A stretch of 64,000 bases of DNA from Cercis canadensis. Taxonomy: Eukaryota; Streptophyta; Magnoliopsida; Fabales; Fabaceae. Location: positions 203,079 through 267,078 of the forward strand of contig QAOA01005762.1 in the NCBI GenBank assembly GCA_003255065.1, written 5' to 3'. Position numbers and translations under genes: made by a program. Of the stretch, positions 11,570-22,820 are shown piece by piece. The notes below the pieces were generated by a model. That model was not told where the DNA came from, made no database searches, and saw only the letters and a program-made list of their open reading frames with translations. How positions within the stretch are numbered: position 1 is the stretch's first letter; each line of letters starts with the position of its first letter.

Positions 11570-11922
11570 GCCTCTATATATAAGGAGTTCTTGGATTTCA
11601 TTCTACTCTTTTTACAGAATCTTCAGAGATCGGTGATTGGGTTGGTGAGAATTTTTAGTGAACTTTGCTTCATTCAAAATTTCCTACTCGGTCAATTTTT
11701 ATCAGGTAAAGTCTTTATAGACCATTCTCTCGCTTGTACTTGAGTTAATCTTAGATCGGGTCACCAGAAATGAGTTTGTTGAGTGAGGAAGTCCCTTTAA
11801 CGAGCACTTCTGTTCCCCTTTTTGTTCACCGGGGTATTAGGTCGATTAGCATGTCGATCCGACCCAGTTATATTAGGCAAATGAAAGAGAACTACAATAA
11901 TATTAACAGGGATTATCTATGA
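11570..11922 (+). other. Antisense unit in the Tat element: TATA box and 50-codon frame
   Basis: Between the RT remnant and the 3' LTR, the strand opposite to the element carries a good TATA box (CTATATATAAGG, about 11573), a possible splice donor (CAGGTAAAG, about 11704) and an ATG at 11770 opening 50 codons (begins MSLLSEEVPLTSTSV, stop at 11922). Antisense extra frames at this position are known in plant Tat-lineage elements. This one is short and truncated by the deletion that removed RNase H and integrase. I cannot name a domain in it. TATA plus ATG is visible; transcription is inferred. Confidence 0.4.
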
Positions 11923-11925
11923 CTT

Positions 11926-12290
11926 TGACTTAGAAGCTTGTCCTTGGAGTTCCTCTATCTGTGAAGACTGTTTGAATAATAACTTTTTACTTTTTTACTC
12001 TGTACCTCCCTTATGGTTTTTGGTGGCTCCATTTTGATAATAGCCTGACATTGGTTTGAGTTGGCTTCAATCCCTCAGTTTGTCAACATGAAGCTAAGGA
12101 ACTTACCNTGACTTAGAAGCTTGTCCTTAGAGTTCCTCTATCTGTGAAGACTGTTTGAATAATAACTTTTTACTTTTTTACTCTGTACCTCCCTTATGGT
12201 TTTTGGTGGCTCCATTTTGATAATAGCCTGACATTGGTTTGAGTTGGCTTCAATCCCTCAGTTTGTCAACATGAAGCTAAGGAACTTACC
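11926..12290. repeat. Duplication across single N at 12108
   Basis: Positions 11926-12107 are repeated almost exactly at 12109-12290, 182 bp each, on the two sides of one N. The repeat lies in the reverse-transcriptase tail of the Tat element and is probably an unmerged contig overlap. Confidence 0.88.
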
Positions 12291-12882
12291 GACCTCTACC
12301 CTGAATACACATTTGGAGAGGTTTAGGTACATGTTATGCTTTCTGAGCTTGGCAAAAGTCTCCTCCAAATCGGTAATGTGCTCTAGGTCGGTATGTGACT
12401 TCACCAACATGTCGTCGATGTACACCTCAACATTTCTCCTTATTTGATTCTTTAGCACTTTGTCTACCATTCTTTGGGTAGGTAGCTCTAGCATTCTTCA
12501 AGCTGAATGACATAATTTTATAGCAGTAAATTGCTCTCTCGGTTATAAAAGCTATTTTCTTCTTGTCATCGGGGTGCATCCTTATTTGGTTGTACCCTAA
12601 GTACACATCCATAAAGCTTAAGAGCTTATACCTAGATGCTCCGCCTACGAGCTTGTCAATACTCGGGAGGGGATATGGGTCTTTTGGGCATGCCTTGTTG
12701 AGGTCGGAGAAATCCACGCACATTCTCCACTTGTCATTTGCTTTCTTGACCTTGACTACGTTCAATAGCCTATGGTAGCTCTCTGATGAAATCAACGTCG
12801 AGTAGCTTTTGTACCTCCTTTTGAATTGTTGTTTGCTTGTCAGGGCTAAATATTCCTTTCTTTTAGTTGATTGGTTTGGCAC
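12109..12882 (-). pseudogene. Tat-element reverse transcriptase, truncated
   Basis: Two overlapping minus-strand frames cover the RT palm. The frame at 12882-12427 has KWRMCVDFSDLNKACPKDPY, then SFMDVYLGYNQI and AFITERAIYCYKIM. A frameshift near 12480 leads to 12494-12258 with VYIDDMLVKS (the YxDD catalytic site) and FAKLRKHNMYLN. A TGA follows FMLTN and the connection domain (GIEAN, MEPPKTIREVQ) continues to about 12200, then homology ends. The downstream RNase H and integrase domains are gone. It would copy element RNA into cDNA if intact; it is not. Confidence 0.9.
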
Positions 12883-13047
12883 CTGTGTTCACAATAAATT
12901 TATGAAAAATGAAACTCGGATTAATACCTGGCATGTCAAATGTTGTACATGCAAAAAGGTTGGCATTTGCTACCAAGAGATCGGTGAGCTTTTTGATATT
13001 CGCAGGGGGAATATTTGTGCCCACCTGAACTATCTGATCATTTCTTT

Positions 13048-13473
13048 TTACAACCTGGAGAGTTGTGAGCTCCCCTTTTGGCTGAGGCCAGTCTTCTTCC
13101 CTGTGTTTTCGGTTGTCCAGCTCATTGATGGGAATCTGGCAGTTGGTATCGATCTAGTTGGGGTTGCTTGGTTTTTGGGGCTTGGAATAATCAATTGACA
13201 GGCTAATGTTATAACATGCTTTGCCAGGGGTTGGTCTCCTCTGGCCTGCTCGACTGTGCCCGAGATTGTGGGGAAATTGAGTAAAAGATGTTTGGTGGAC
13301 ACTATAGCATTAATCCTGTTAAGAGATGGTTGGCCTAGGATTGCATTGTATGCCGAGAGGCATTCAACGACAAAAAACTTGACATCAGCATTAGCTAGAT
13401 CAAGGAAATCCCCTAAGGTGGTTCTGAGCGTGATGGTTCTCTTGACCTCCACATGAGTTCCTGAAAAGCTCAC
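13048..13473 (-). pseudogene. Tat-element aspartic protease region, fragment
   Basis: A 141-residue frame with retropepsin-like features of gypsy elements: LRTTLGDF, FFVVECLSAYNAILGQPSLN (the ILG core) and a hydrophobic tail. The catalytic DSGS part would lie upstream (above 13473), where frames are interrupted. It lies between gag fragments and RT as expected. Confidence 0.75.
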
Positions 13474-13579
13474 AAGAGTTTTGGGGTAATGCTCGAGGTC
13501 GAAAGTTGGAATGCCAAGTTAGGTGAAAGCATGGTAGAAAAGGACGTCTGCCGAGCTGCCCTAGTCTATGAGGACCTTG

Positions 13580-14516
13580 CGAACTTCATAATTGGCTACG
13601 AAACAACATATGGCCATGGGATCATCATGCTCTTAATCAATGGTCCCGTAATCAGCATCAGAGAAAGATATGGTCGATTTTCGTTTATGTTTTTCGGCAA
13701 AGGTTGTGGTGGTATAGAGGACGTCTTTTTCTTTTTTTTTGCAACTCGCTGATGTCTTTTACGAGAAGATCTGGATGCCCCTCCTCCCACAAAACCACCG
13801 GCTGATGGTTCCTGCAGCGTTTCGCCTTAGGTCTTCTTGTTGGTTTGGCTGGTATCGGTTTGGATATCAGCTTCTAGGACGGTTTTGGTCAGGATGAGGG
13901 TTTGGGTTTCTCTAGGGAGATCTGTATCGGGGTCAATTTTCTCTGTTTTGAGGTCTCTGAGTTGGGGATGGGATTTCATCCTAAAACTTTTGCAGGTATC
14001 CCTTTCTGAGGAAATCCTTGATAAGGTTATGAAAGTGCCTACAATTGNCGAACTTCATAATTGGCTACGAAACAACATATGGCCATGGGATCATCATGCT
14101 CTTAATCAATGGTCCCGTAATCAGCATCAGAGAAAGATATGGTCGATTTTCGTTTATGTTTTTCGGCAAAGGTTGTGGTGGTATAGAGGACGTCTTTTTC
14201 TTTTTTTTTGCAACTCGCTGATGTCTTTTACGAGAAGATCTGGATGCCCCTCCTCCCACAAAACCACCGGCTGATGGTTCCCGCGGCGTTTCGCCTTAGG
14301 TCTTCTTGTTGGTTTGGCTGGTATCAGTTTGGATATCAGCTTCTAGGACGGTTTTGGTCAGGATGAGGGTTTGGGTTTCTCTGGGGAGATCTGTATCGGG
14401 GTCAATTTTCTCTGTTTTGAGGTCTCTGAGTTGGGGATGGGATTTCATCCTAAAACTTTTGCAGGTATCCCTTTCTGAGGAAATCCTTGATAAGGTTATG
14501 AAAGTGCCTACAATTG
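13580..14516. repeat. Duplication across single N at 14048
   Basis: Positions 13580-14047 are repeated at 14049-14516, 468 bp each and nearly identical, on the two sides of one N. The identical 64-residue minus frames in the two halves are the same sequence counted twice. Confidence 0.88.
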
Positions 14517-14599
14517 TCTGTATCGTGCTCCCTTCCTCGATGGAAGACACATTATTTTTCTTTGTTTGAGCCTACATCCCCTTTGGGCATTGGGAGCTG

Positions 14600-15792
14600 G
14601 GCAAGCTTTGTATGGCATATTTCTTCAAAGACCCAAGCTCTAGGCTGGTTTAGGGGGGTGTATGTTTTGTACCTAGGTCGGCTGATGGATTTTTCTGTTC
14701 TGCCATTTTTTTTCTTCTTGGGGCCTTTTTTCTTTGATTTTCTTTTTTTCCTGCTTGACCCTGTACCTCTTTGAGGTTGATATGCTTTGCGGTCATGGTA
14801 AGGAGCTTAGATATATCATCAGGCGAGTTGAGGGTTAAGTTTTCATGAATACATCCAAGTTGGAGACCGGTTTGAATTGCATGCATGACCATAGAGTTAG
14901 TTAGGTCTTAAACCTGGAAGGAGAGCTCTGTGTATTGGTTCATGTACTCTTTCAGGGGTTCGTTGTCCCCTTGCTTTAGGGTGGCCAAGACAGCTGAAGA
15001 TTTTTTTATGTGTCATACTTGTGGAGAAACGGGCTTGGAGGAGCTCAGATAGTTGTTCAAAATTAGAGATACTATTTTGGGGAAGGTTTTAAGAACCACT
15101 GCAAAGCTGCTCTTCGCAGGGTGGTGGGAAAGACTAGGCACATGAGCTTATCATCAGTGCCACTAAGAAGCATGATGAAATTATAGTTTTCCAAATGCTC
15201 TCTTGGGTCGGTGGACCCATTAAAAGGTTCAAGTTGGGGTAGTCTGAAGTTGGTCAGCAGAGAGTAGTCTAGTATATATTCGGTGAAAGGGTGTTTTTCA
15301 ACTCTTTTTGGGTTTTCCAATCTAGATGGAGAGAATTTAGGAGAACTGAAGATCTGCGAGGGCTTTTATTTTTAGGTGTGAAAAGAGGCTTTAGAGCTAC
15401 TCAAAAGATCTGTAGGTAGGTCTCTTGTGTATTGTGACTCACTGAAAGGTACATGGCTAGATGGCTGGTAAAGCGGTGATTCGCCCGAGGATTTGACTTC
15501 TATGAGGTTCTCCCGCCTTTTGAGCTTGGCTATCTCCGCCTTATTTGCTATTCTTTCTTGCTTCAAAGATTGAATTTCCTGCAACAGGAAATTTAAGGTA
15601 TCGCCCAACTGATCCGAATGGGTTTTCCGAGAGGGGACTTCTCTGACAATCTCGGGACTAAATGTATGTCGATGGATTGGGGATAATTCTCTTTAGTTGG
15701 CTTGCAGGGTGGAGTAGGTCTTTGGTGGGTGTGGGGATGCTTTCTCAAACAGGAGAAAGACTAGTTGGGGTATATGGGTTATTTGTATCCAT
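14600..15792 (-). pseudogene. Tat-element gag, fragments
   Basis: A gag ATG at 15792 (MDTNNPYTP...) stops after 15 codons. Further pieces appear in other frames: 15608-15372 with a charged helix (LQEIQSLKQERIANKAEIAK), and 15320-15072 with the core (FNGSTDPREHLENY, AALQWFL). At 14892-14650 comes a lysine-rich tail. The order is that of a gypsy gag polyprotein. Several frame breaks make it inactive. Confidence 0.8.
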
Positions 15793-15796
15793 GGTG

Positions 15797-16084
15797 TTGA
15801 ACTCGAGGTCGAGTGAATCCTAGAGGTCGGATGAGATTAAGCTAATTTACACAAGGAGAAAGAAGAGACCAGACTCTTATTTCTGGGCTTCGAAGATTAA
15901 GTTAGGTCGGTCTGAGCTAAAAAGGGGTCATTAATGAGAGATGAGTCAAAAGTCTTGTACCTATAATGGAAGGGTTATTTATAGGGGTGTTGAGAAAAAT
16001 AATGGTGATATACTAATGGTAGGTTTGGTTTGGGCCTTTGGTGTAATGAGCCCTTGAATTTGGGCTTAAGATAAGGTATCTATA
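15797..16084 (-). repeat. 5' LTR of the Tat element
   Basis: About 288 bp homologous to 11010-11292. Its outer end reads GGTATCTATA (CA mutated to TA) and abuts GTTTT. Similarity to the other LTR ends at GTTGAACTC, a few bases from the gag ATG at 15792. Several substitutions between the LTRs indicate an old insertion. Confidence 0.82.
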
Positions 16085-16249
16085 GTTTTTTTCTTCATAC
16101 TTTTGTTCTCCTCCATTGTTTTAATAACTAAATAATGTTTTTGCATTTGCTCCTTATTATCCATTCCTTTATTTACAATACATAATGTAAATAATAAAGA
16201 TGAAAAGTACATAAATTGACACATAGTAGTGCATTTATGTAGCATATAT

Positions 16250-16589
16250 TGAAAATCTCTATGGAGCAGTTCTAGAATTGAGAACAAGATAGTGCAGAGA
16301 AAGCACTTAAACCATATCAAACCAGAAGAAGAAAACTAAAGAGTAAAGAGAGAGACGAAGGTTGAAGAGAAAGAGAATAAAAAATTGTGATTTTTCTCAT
16401 TACTTGAATTAAGTACAAAGCATCTATTTGTAGGTGGATGATTACAGAAAGATAATGACATTGCCAACACTAATTGCTGATGTGGTATAACTAATTAACT
16501 GAATAATGACACTTGGCCTAACTAACCAACAAACTAGTGAACTAAGCTAGCCTTTATCCAATATTGCCACGTGGTGTAACTAATTAACA
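16250..16589. repeat. Solo LTR with TATAT target-site duplication
   Basis: A 340-bp insert starting TGAAAATCTC and ending TTAACA (TG...CA), flanked by TATAT at 16245-16249 and 16590-16594. In unit 3 (near 22455) the same place reads GTAGCATATATAACTAG without the insert. No primer-binding site or coding part is present, so this fits LTR-LTR recombination leaving a solo LTR. The family is probably copia judging by size. Confidence 0.85.
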
Positions 16590-16950
16590 TATATAACTAG
16601 TTTAAGTGATCAGATCACATAAAGTTTAATTTTTTATTTGATTTCTCATTCCTCCTAATTTCCCAGCAGCTTAAACATTTAGCTTTCTCTGTCTGATGGC
16701 AAAAGATAAATGATATGTTTTTAATTGTGCATGACAAATTAACTGGACCAGTTCTTTGTAGAGCATAAAAATGAGTTAGGACATAGCAAAAAGTAGTTTA
16801 TAGGCCTGTACCCAAAAAGCATAATGAAAGAATAAGAAAGCCAAGATATCCAAGAGGGTGTCTTCGAGATTTTTCAGAGGGAATATCATATATATATATT
16901 ATACTACTTTTACTAAGACAATACACCTCCTTTCAGTTATGTTTCTTCTT

Positions 16951-18513
16951 TTAGATTTGATAATCGGAAAATGAATACTTATAATGGTCCTCATCTGCAA
17001 AGCCAACACTAGGATCGCTCCCATTCCTTATTACTTCCCGCACCCTGTCTATCCTTTCAAGCATTCCATTTACTGCTGTATCAAATGCATCTTCAAAGAT
17101 CTCTAACTTAGACCTAGGATGTGCATAAATTATCCTTGGAATCAGCTTTATAACCTCTTCTCTCATTGCAAACACCTCATTCTCAGAAAATCTCAGCAGA
17201 ATTTTGTCCACATTGGGATTCCATTCTTTCACATCCCTCACTGGTATATACACAGAATACTTAGTCCTATTCTTTGGTAAATGCCACAAATACTGTGAAT
17301 ATGCCGAGCCAGGATCAAAGAAAACTGGAATGCAACCAGCCAGCATAGAATCAAAAATGGACTTTCTGGTGCGTGAATCACCCGGAGGTTGCAAGCAAAA
17401 CAAACAACTTTGAAGAACCTTCATGAAATTAATGGGGTTGTAACAATTATCTCCATGGCTACAATCTATGAATTTGCAGAACCTTGAACCTTGGCAATGG
17501 CTTATAATCTTCCCCCTCATAGAATCATCAATTTCTGGCCTTGGGGCACCAGTGAAAGTGAACAAATAAGGCCGTTTTCGCCGTCTGATTTTGCGCTGCC
17601 ATTGGAGGATTTCACTATCTTTAGAGGGATGGAAGGAAGTTGGGTATGGAATTGCAATGTCATTATTCCAAGAACCTGCTTCAATTGCTAACATTGACAT
17701 GTTCATCGATTCAGGTAAGAACCTGAAATTGCTGCCCCATAAAGACATATTATCAAATTTTCTCCTATAACTCCAAGCAATCCTCCCTGAAACAAGAAAA
17801 TGATCTCTCCCCCACATTTTCTTCCATTCAGTCTTTCTTGAAAGCCATTGAAGAAGATCTTTCCCTAAAGAATCCTTCAATGTCTCGTTATGATTTCCAA
17901 ACATGAAGCGGCTATTATCGAGACCAGTATAAAAAGGCACAAAAATTGCAGAGGCCCGAGATGAATCATTAGTCAAGCATTCATACCTTTTCATTCTGTT
18001 GTGAAAAATTACCTCTAATGAGTATTGGTTGGTAGCATACCAACTTGAATTGCTTAAAGCCCCTTTAGAATTCTCAACCTCAAGACCAAAACCGAAATTC
18101 TCCAAGTACGGACACATGTTGGGTTGCTTATCACTTCCTTCCGTAAGAACCTCACAGTTCTTGATAAAATCGTAGTTGAATCTGCTGGGAAGGTCATGGA
18201 TGTATATATATCTGCTAGTGCAAGAATCTGAATCTGAGTTTTTGTTACTGAAACTGGTTTTATTACTCATTATGACGAATGGGTTTTCTTGTTTGGTGAG
18301 CAAAAAATTGCAAACATTGTTGGGGTTATCAAAGAAAGTAGAATATTCAAAACAAAGGAGTGTGGAGATCAATAGGGCAACGGAAATGAAAATTGCAAAA
18401 AAGAGTTGAGCAGAGCAGTTTCTGGTGATGGATTTCTCCATTTTCTTCTCCCCCTTGAAGGAGCTTCTGTATCTAAGAAAGTTTTCACTCGTGGAGAGCA
18501 TATTGCGTTGCAT
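16951..18513 (-). CDS. MUR3-like xyloglucan galactosyltransferase (GT47), copy 2
   Basis: Intact 520-residue single-exon frame, collinear with copy 1 and differing at scattered positions (for example the anchor reads LFFAIFISVALLIS, and CPYLENFG replaces CPFLENFG). It has the same type II topology and GT47 motifs: YIYIHDLPSRFN, DHFLVSGR followed by AWSYRRKFDNMS, SFHPSKDSEILQWQ, GDSRTRKSIFDSMLAG. Start chosen at ATG 18513, equivalent to copy 1; the open frame upstream begins only with TTG. The ER-lumen/Golgi part has several N-glycosylation sequons (NSS, NDSS, NMS). Its 3' side holds the solo LTR and Tat element, its 5' side a SINE-like insert and a copia LTR, which could change its expression relative to the other copies. 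Confidence 0.9.
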   Translation of the reverse strand: MQRNMLSTSENFLRYRSSFKGEKKMEKSITRNCSAQLFFAIFISVALLISTLLCFEYSTFFDNPNNVCNFLLTKQENPFVIMSNKTSFSNKNSDSDSCTSRYIYIHDLPSRFNYDFIKNCEVLTEGSDKQPNMCPYLENFGFGLEVENSKGALSNSSWYATNQYSLEVIFHNRMKRYECLTNDSSRASAIFVPFYTGLDNSRFMFGNHNETLKDSLGKDLLQWLSRKTEWKKMWGRDHFLVSGRIAWSYRRKFDNMSLWGSNFRFLPESMNMSMLAIEAGSWNNDIAIPYPTSFHPSKDSEILQWQRKIRRRKRPYLFTFTGAPRPEIDDSMRGKIISHCQGSRFCKFIDCSHGDNCYNPINFMKVLQSCLFCLQPPGDSRTRKSIFDSMLAGCIPVFFDPGSAYSQYLWHLPKNRTKYSVYIPVRDVKEWNPNVDKILLRFSENEVFAMREEVIKLIPRIIYAHPRSKLEIFEDAFDTAVNGMLERIDRVREVIRNGSDPSVGFADEDHYKYSFSDYQI

Positions 18514-19543
18514 GGCATCAGTGAAATGTAGCAAATCAAGCTTTTGGATTAGTTTTAGACAGAGAGTCAAAAAGTGAGGGCTTCTCCCTTGAGTGGGGCA
18601 AATGGGTTTGGAATAGTGTAGACTGTCACGTATCCTTTTTTGTTTGTGTCCTCTTTCTTTTTTATTGGAAGAGGTGAAAGGTAACTATCAAGCAATCCTA
18701 AAATTTCACGACAATGAATGTATATTAAATATGATTTACTTTTGATTCATTAAGTATAAAACAGTTTACTGAATTATTTGCGTGTTAATAAATATTTTAA
18801 TTACTTTAATGAAGCCAGCTTTTATTTGAAGATAATATGGCCTTTTACTAGTTAGTCCTAGTGAAGCCCCCAAACCGCATATTTTTTTGAAACTATGTCC
18901 TAGCGCGACATAAAGACTCCGTTGAGTCATCTTAATAAATCGGTAGACTTAAACCTTGTTCTCACATAACCCGATGAATTCGATTAGGCACTCACCATAT
19001 ATTTTTATTGTTCAACTCTTTGACTAAAATTTTACATTGATAATTAATCAAATTTAAAACTAATGGTAATATCCACGTGTGTTGAGGTAAGGCCTACATT
19101 TTAACCAATGGGAAACTGCCAGAAAATTATTTCAAACCAAGACAGCTCTATATGATCTGCAACTTGTTACACTTAACTGAATTAATAAGGAAGACTTAAA
19201 CCAAAAATTATTTGTTGAAATATTTTCTTAAATGATTCATAGTTAACTCTACAATGTAGAGCAGTATCATAATCAAGCTTGGCAAAGGTACAATCTGAAA
19301 AGCAAAACCCATAAATTGAAAGTCTTCAAGGTTTAAAGAAACATCAATTCAATTTGGATTTGTATAGTTAGTTACTAATTTTTGTCAAATTCAGAAACGT
19401 GCTTCTCATAGTATTAGTTTAGTTTGCCATTAACATTCCTACCAGCATATAGACACCACAACGCCTGATATGTGACCTTCATTTAATATATTAGATGCAC
19501 AATTTGCTAAACTAAATCAAGGTTTATATATAGCTTGTAATAA
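18514..19543. other. Upstream flank of GT47 copy 2
   Basis: Homologous to 6872-7300 and 24384-25900 in part. No gene is seen. Confidence 0.55.
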
Positions 19544-19632
19544 AGTTATTAGGTGTAGTCTAATGGTGAGGAATTTGGGTGATATGCACAAGATCATGGA
19601 TTTGAATCTCTTCCCCATTATGTAACCAAAAA
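19544..19632 (+). mobile_element. tRNA-derived SINE-like insert
   Basis: Contains a box-A-like TAGTCTAATGGT and, 40-45 bp on, a box-B-like GGATTTGAATC (GGATTCGAATC in the copy after the N). It ends in CCAAAAAA followed by TA repeats. It is absent from the equivalent place in units 1 and 3. The flanks TATATATAGCTTGTAATAA and ATATAACTTGTGATAATAA look like a diverged long TSD. Confidence 0.55.
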
Positions 19633-19986
19633 ATATATATATAACTTGTGATAATAAACAAATACATTTAATTTATTACAAAGTTTATGCAAAAGTTTCC
19701 TTCACATTCACCTTCTGTATTAGACATGTCAGCAAGATTAATTAGTTATTATCCACGTGTAGTTAGTTAGATGAGTNGAGGAATTTGGGTGATATGCACA
19801 AGATCATGGATTCGAATCTCTTCCCCATTATGTAACCAAAAAATATATATATAACTTGTGATAATAAACAAATACATTTAATTTATTACAAAGTTTATGC
19901 AAAAGTTTCCTTCACATTCACCTTCTGTATTAGACATGTCAGCAAGATTAATTAGTTATTATCCACGTGTAGTTAGTTAGATGAGT
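19568..19986. repeat. Duplication across single N at 19777
   Basis: Positions 19568-19776 are repeated at 19778-19986, 209 bp each with about one difference, on the two sides of one N. Confidence 0.88.
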
Positions 19987-20250
19987 TGGCATATTAGCTG
20001 GAGTAAGTTAACTCTGTTAGTCTAGATTAGATGGTTCAATCTGATTGGTTGAGCTTTTACCTTCACACCAGAACTAGGTGCTTCTGGTATATAATGTATA
20101 CGAGCTCTCTGTAATCAATTCAATTGAATTCAGTTTTGCTTCTTCAGATTTGCATTTCATTCTCTTCGTCTCTGACGTAATATGGTATTAGAGCGAACCT
20201 GCTCTTTCGTCTCTGTGCATTGAAGCTCGATCACAACTTAGGAATTGATG
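19937..20250 (+). mobile_element. Copia LTR with primer-binding site, remainder missing
   Basis: LTR-like sequence begins TGTCAGCAAG (19937) and ends at about 20180. It is followed by TGGTATTAGAGC (20183-20194), a one-base variant of the initiator-Met tRNA complement. About 55 bp later it falls into GT47-unit sequence (TAGCAGTTTTT, then an N at 20290). The body and second LTR are absent, either deleted or lost at the assembly junction. Confidence 0.7.
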
Positions 20251-20254
20251 TAGC

Positions 20255-20289
<35 letters not shown>

Positions 20290-21166
20290 NTTGTTTTAAA
20301 TTTTCTTGTGCGCCTCCATAATGGTTTGGATCCAGTCATAGTCCTTTTAGTGTATGTATTGATATATTTATGTTCTAAAATAACCTTAATTTGCAGAGTG
20401 AGTTAACCTTAATATTTGTAGGGATACTTACTTTATGTCTAACATAATTAGTGTAGAAAAAAGTCTTCCATATGCAAATAAGTTTGAAAGATGAAATACT
20501 TTTTTTTTTTGGGTGCAAAGAGATACAATATTCCCTGCGTATCTTTTTGTTCAAAAGATATAATTATAAATGTTTTACTAGTAAATCATAGACAACTAAG
20601 ATTCCAAGAATTCCAATACCTCAAATTCTGTCCACTTTTTTCTTTTTTAGATTTTTGTCCAAAAAATAATTATAAATGTATTACTATTAAATCATAGGTA
20701 ACTTTGATTACCAATATTTCATATTCAATCATCTTTTTTATTTTCCAGATTTTTGTCCAAAAATATAATTAGAAAAGTTTAGGAAGAGGGATAACCACAT
20801 AGACTTGAATGGATACCAAAATAGCTTTAGGGAGAGAAATACCAAAAAATAATTACATAGATTAGAAAGATACTAGTTATGTTGGGGTGAATTTACATCC
20901 ACTTGTAACCAATCTATCTCTTTGGAAGACACAATCCTATTTTTGATGATCCTTGTTTGTGAGAATTGTTCTCCAATGTTAAGAAATAAATCGTGGCAAA
21001 TTATGGGCTATAAGCACATATTGTTCTCATTAACCACATACTTAGTGAAAGATAACCATATATAGTTAATAAGATACCCACAGAACTTTGAGGGAAGGAG
21101 AAACAAAAAATAACCACATAAGTAAAAAGAATATCTACTTACAACCCCCAATTACCTAGAACCAAA

Positions 21167-21201
<35 letters not shown>

Positions 21202-21460
21202 AACTTATGGATTTTTTTTTAAACATAATGACTCAAACAATAATTCTCTCTAAATTTTTTGCTTTCAAATCTTAGACAACTTCGATTCCCAATATCTCAA
21301 ATTCTTTCCTCTTTTTTTTTTTTTCAGATTTTTGTCCAAAAAAATAATTATAAATTTTTTATTATCAAATCATGGCTTAATTATAATTTTAGTTCCCCTA
21401 TTATAGCCATAGAAATGTTTTGATCCCCTTATTTTAAAATAAGACTTTAGTCCTTATACT
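20251..21460. other. Unit spacer; single N in T-tract and TA microsatellite
   Basis: AT-rich sequence shared between units 2, 3 and 4. It has one N in a long T-run (20290) and a TA microsatellite at about 21171-21199. No gene is seen. Confidence 0.55.
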
Positions 21461-22820
21461 ATCATAAAATGAACAAAATAGTCCAAAAATCTAACTCCAT
21501 CAATAAATGGACGGAAAATATTGATAGAACATTGATGTGGCACTTTAAATTAATTTTTTTTATTATAAACCCTCTTAATAAGATGACATGGCATTGAATA
21601 ATATATATATTTTTTATTATGTAAATCATCTTCTCACTTCTCAAAGAACCATTTATATAGATCCCCTTCTTCTCACAAATGGACGATAGATTCTTGATGC
21701 CATTAGTGAACGCCTTAGCTCATCATTGAACACAGAAGGAACCTACATTTTTCAAAACTCAATCTAGGAAATCGAAGTGGCACCTTGGCGATGTGGATGG
21801 TTCGTCTGCATGCTTTGACGAAACAGTGTCATCTACGACATGGTTTCCCTTCATTCGCGCTTGTTTTGTTTTCCCTGTTTTCTTCGCAAGCTCGGTGTGG
21901 CTACAACAATGGCGGTGCTAATATTGCTGCTGCTGTGTTGGGTTCGGTGGTGGGACTCAACTGGAAATGGAGTTTGAAGCTTCTTTGCACTCTCATGATG
22001 CAGTTGAGAAAGAAGGAAGGAAGAAGACACGGTAAGAGAGAAATGATTGCGTGTGTGACTCTGTGAATGACATGCAAAGGGCGAGAAGGAGAAAGAGAAA
22101 GAGAAGGGGAGAGAGAGAGGGTTTAAAATACATGGTATAGGTGGTGTTAAAGTTAGCTAACAAACAATTCAATTCGTCTACCTCCTCCACGTCGGGCTTA
22201 GGCTATTTGGATTGAATTAAGGTATTATTAGTATTTTTTAATATCTCCCATTTGTTAATAAACTTATTTTCCATTTCTGCATCAGTTTCCCATTTGTTTT
22301 TTTTGTTCATACTTTTGTTCTCCTCCATTGTTTTAGTAACTAAATAATGTTTTTGCATTTGCTCCTTATTATCCACTCTTTTATTTACAATACATAATGT
22401 AAATAATAAAGATGAAAAGTACATAAATTGACACATAGAAGTGCATTTATGTAGCATATATAACTAGTTTAAGTGATCAGATCACATAAAGTTTAATTTT
22501 TTTATTTGATTTCTCATTCCTCCTAATTTCCCAGCAGCTTAAACATTTCGCTTTCTCTGTCTGATGGCAAAAGATAAATGATATGTTTGTAATTTTGCAT
22601 GAAAAATTAACTGGACCAGTTCTTTGTAGAGCATAAAAATGAGTTAGGACATAGCAAGAAGTAGTTTATATGCCAGTACCCAAAAAGCATAATGAAAGAA
22701 TAAGAAAACCAAATATCCAAGAGGGTGTCTTCTAGATTAATTTTTCAGAAGGAATATCATATATATATATTATACTACTTTTTCTAAAACAATACACCTC
22801 CTTTCAGTTATGTTTCTTCT

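Larger units (their letters stand above)
10821..16084 (-). mobile_element. Tat-lineage Ty3/gypsy element, internally deleted
   Basis: Minus-strand element with LTRs at 11010-11292 (3') and about 15797-16084 (5'), between 5-bp direct repeats GTTTT at 11005-11009 and 16085-16089. The empty site is seen in units 1 (near 4785) and 3 (near 22300). A polypurine tract (AAGGGGGCAAG on the minus strand) borders the 3' LTR. In order it holds degraded gag, protease and reverse transcriptase, and then stops: RNase H and integrase are missing. The RT phrases (DLNKACPKDPYPLPSID, VYIDDMLVKS, HITDLEETFAKLR) are those of the plant Tat lineage. The 5' LTR runs nearly directly into the gag ATG, so the primer-binding-site leader appears deleted. 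The copy is inflated by three N-junction duplications. If the second side of the first junction is the true one, the element spans 11010-16084. Confidence 0.9.
8249..20596. repeat. GT47 tandem unit 2 (expanded by insertions)
   Basis: This is the homologous unit around the second GT47 gene. The distance between GT47 copies 1 and 2 is 11.6 kb, against 5.9 and 5.4 kb for the next pairs. The excess is explained by the Tat element (about 5.1-5.3 kb), the MITE at 8824-9299 and the solo LTR at 16250-16589. Three single-N duplications inside the Tat element also inflate it. Confidence 0.8.

Noticed and set aside
13596..14259. Identical 64-residue minus-strand frames at 13596-13790 and 14065-14259
   Set aside because: They are the same sequence on both sides of the N at 14048 and cover degenerate gag/protease sequence.
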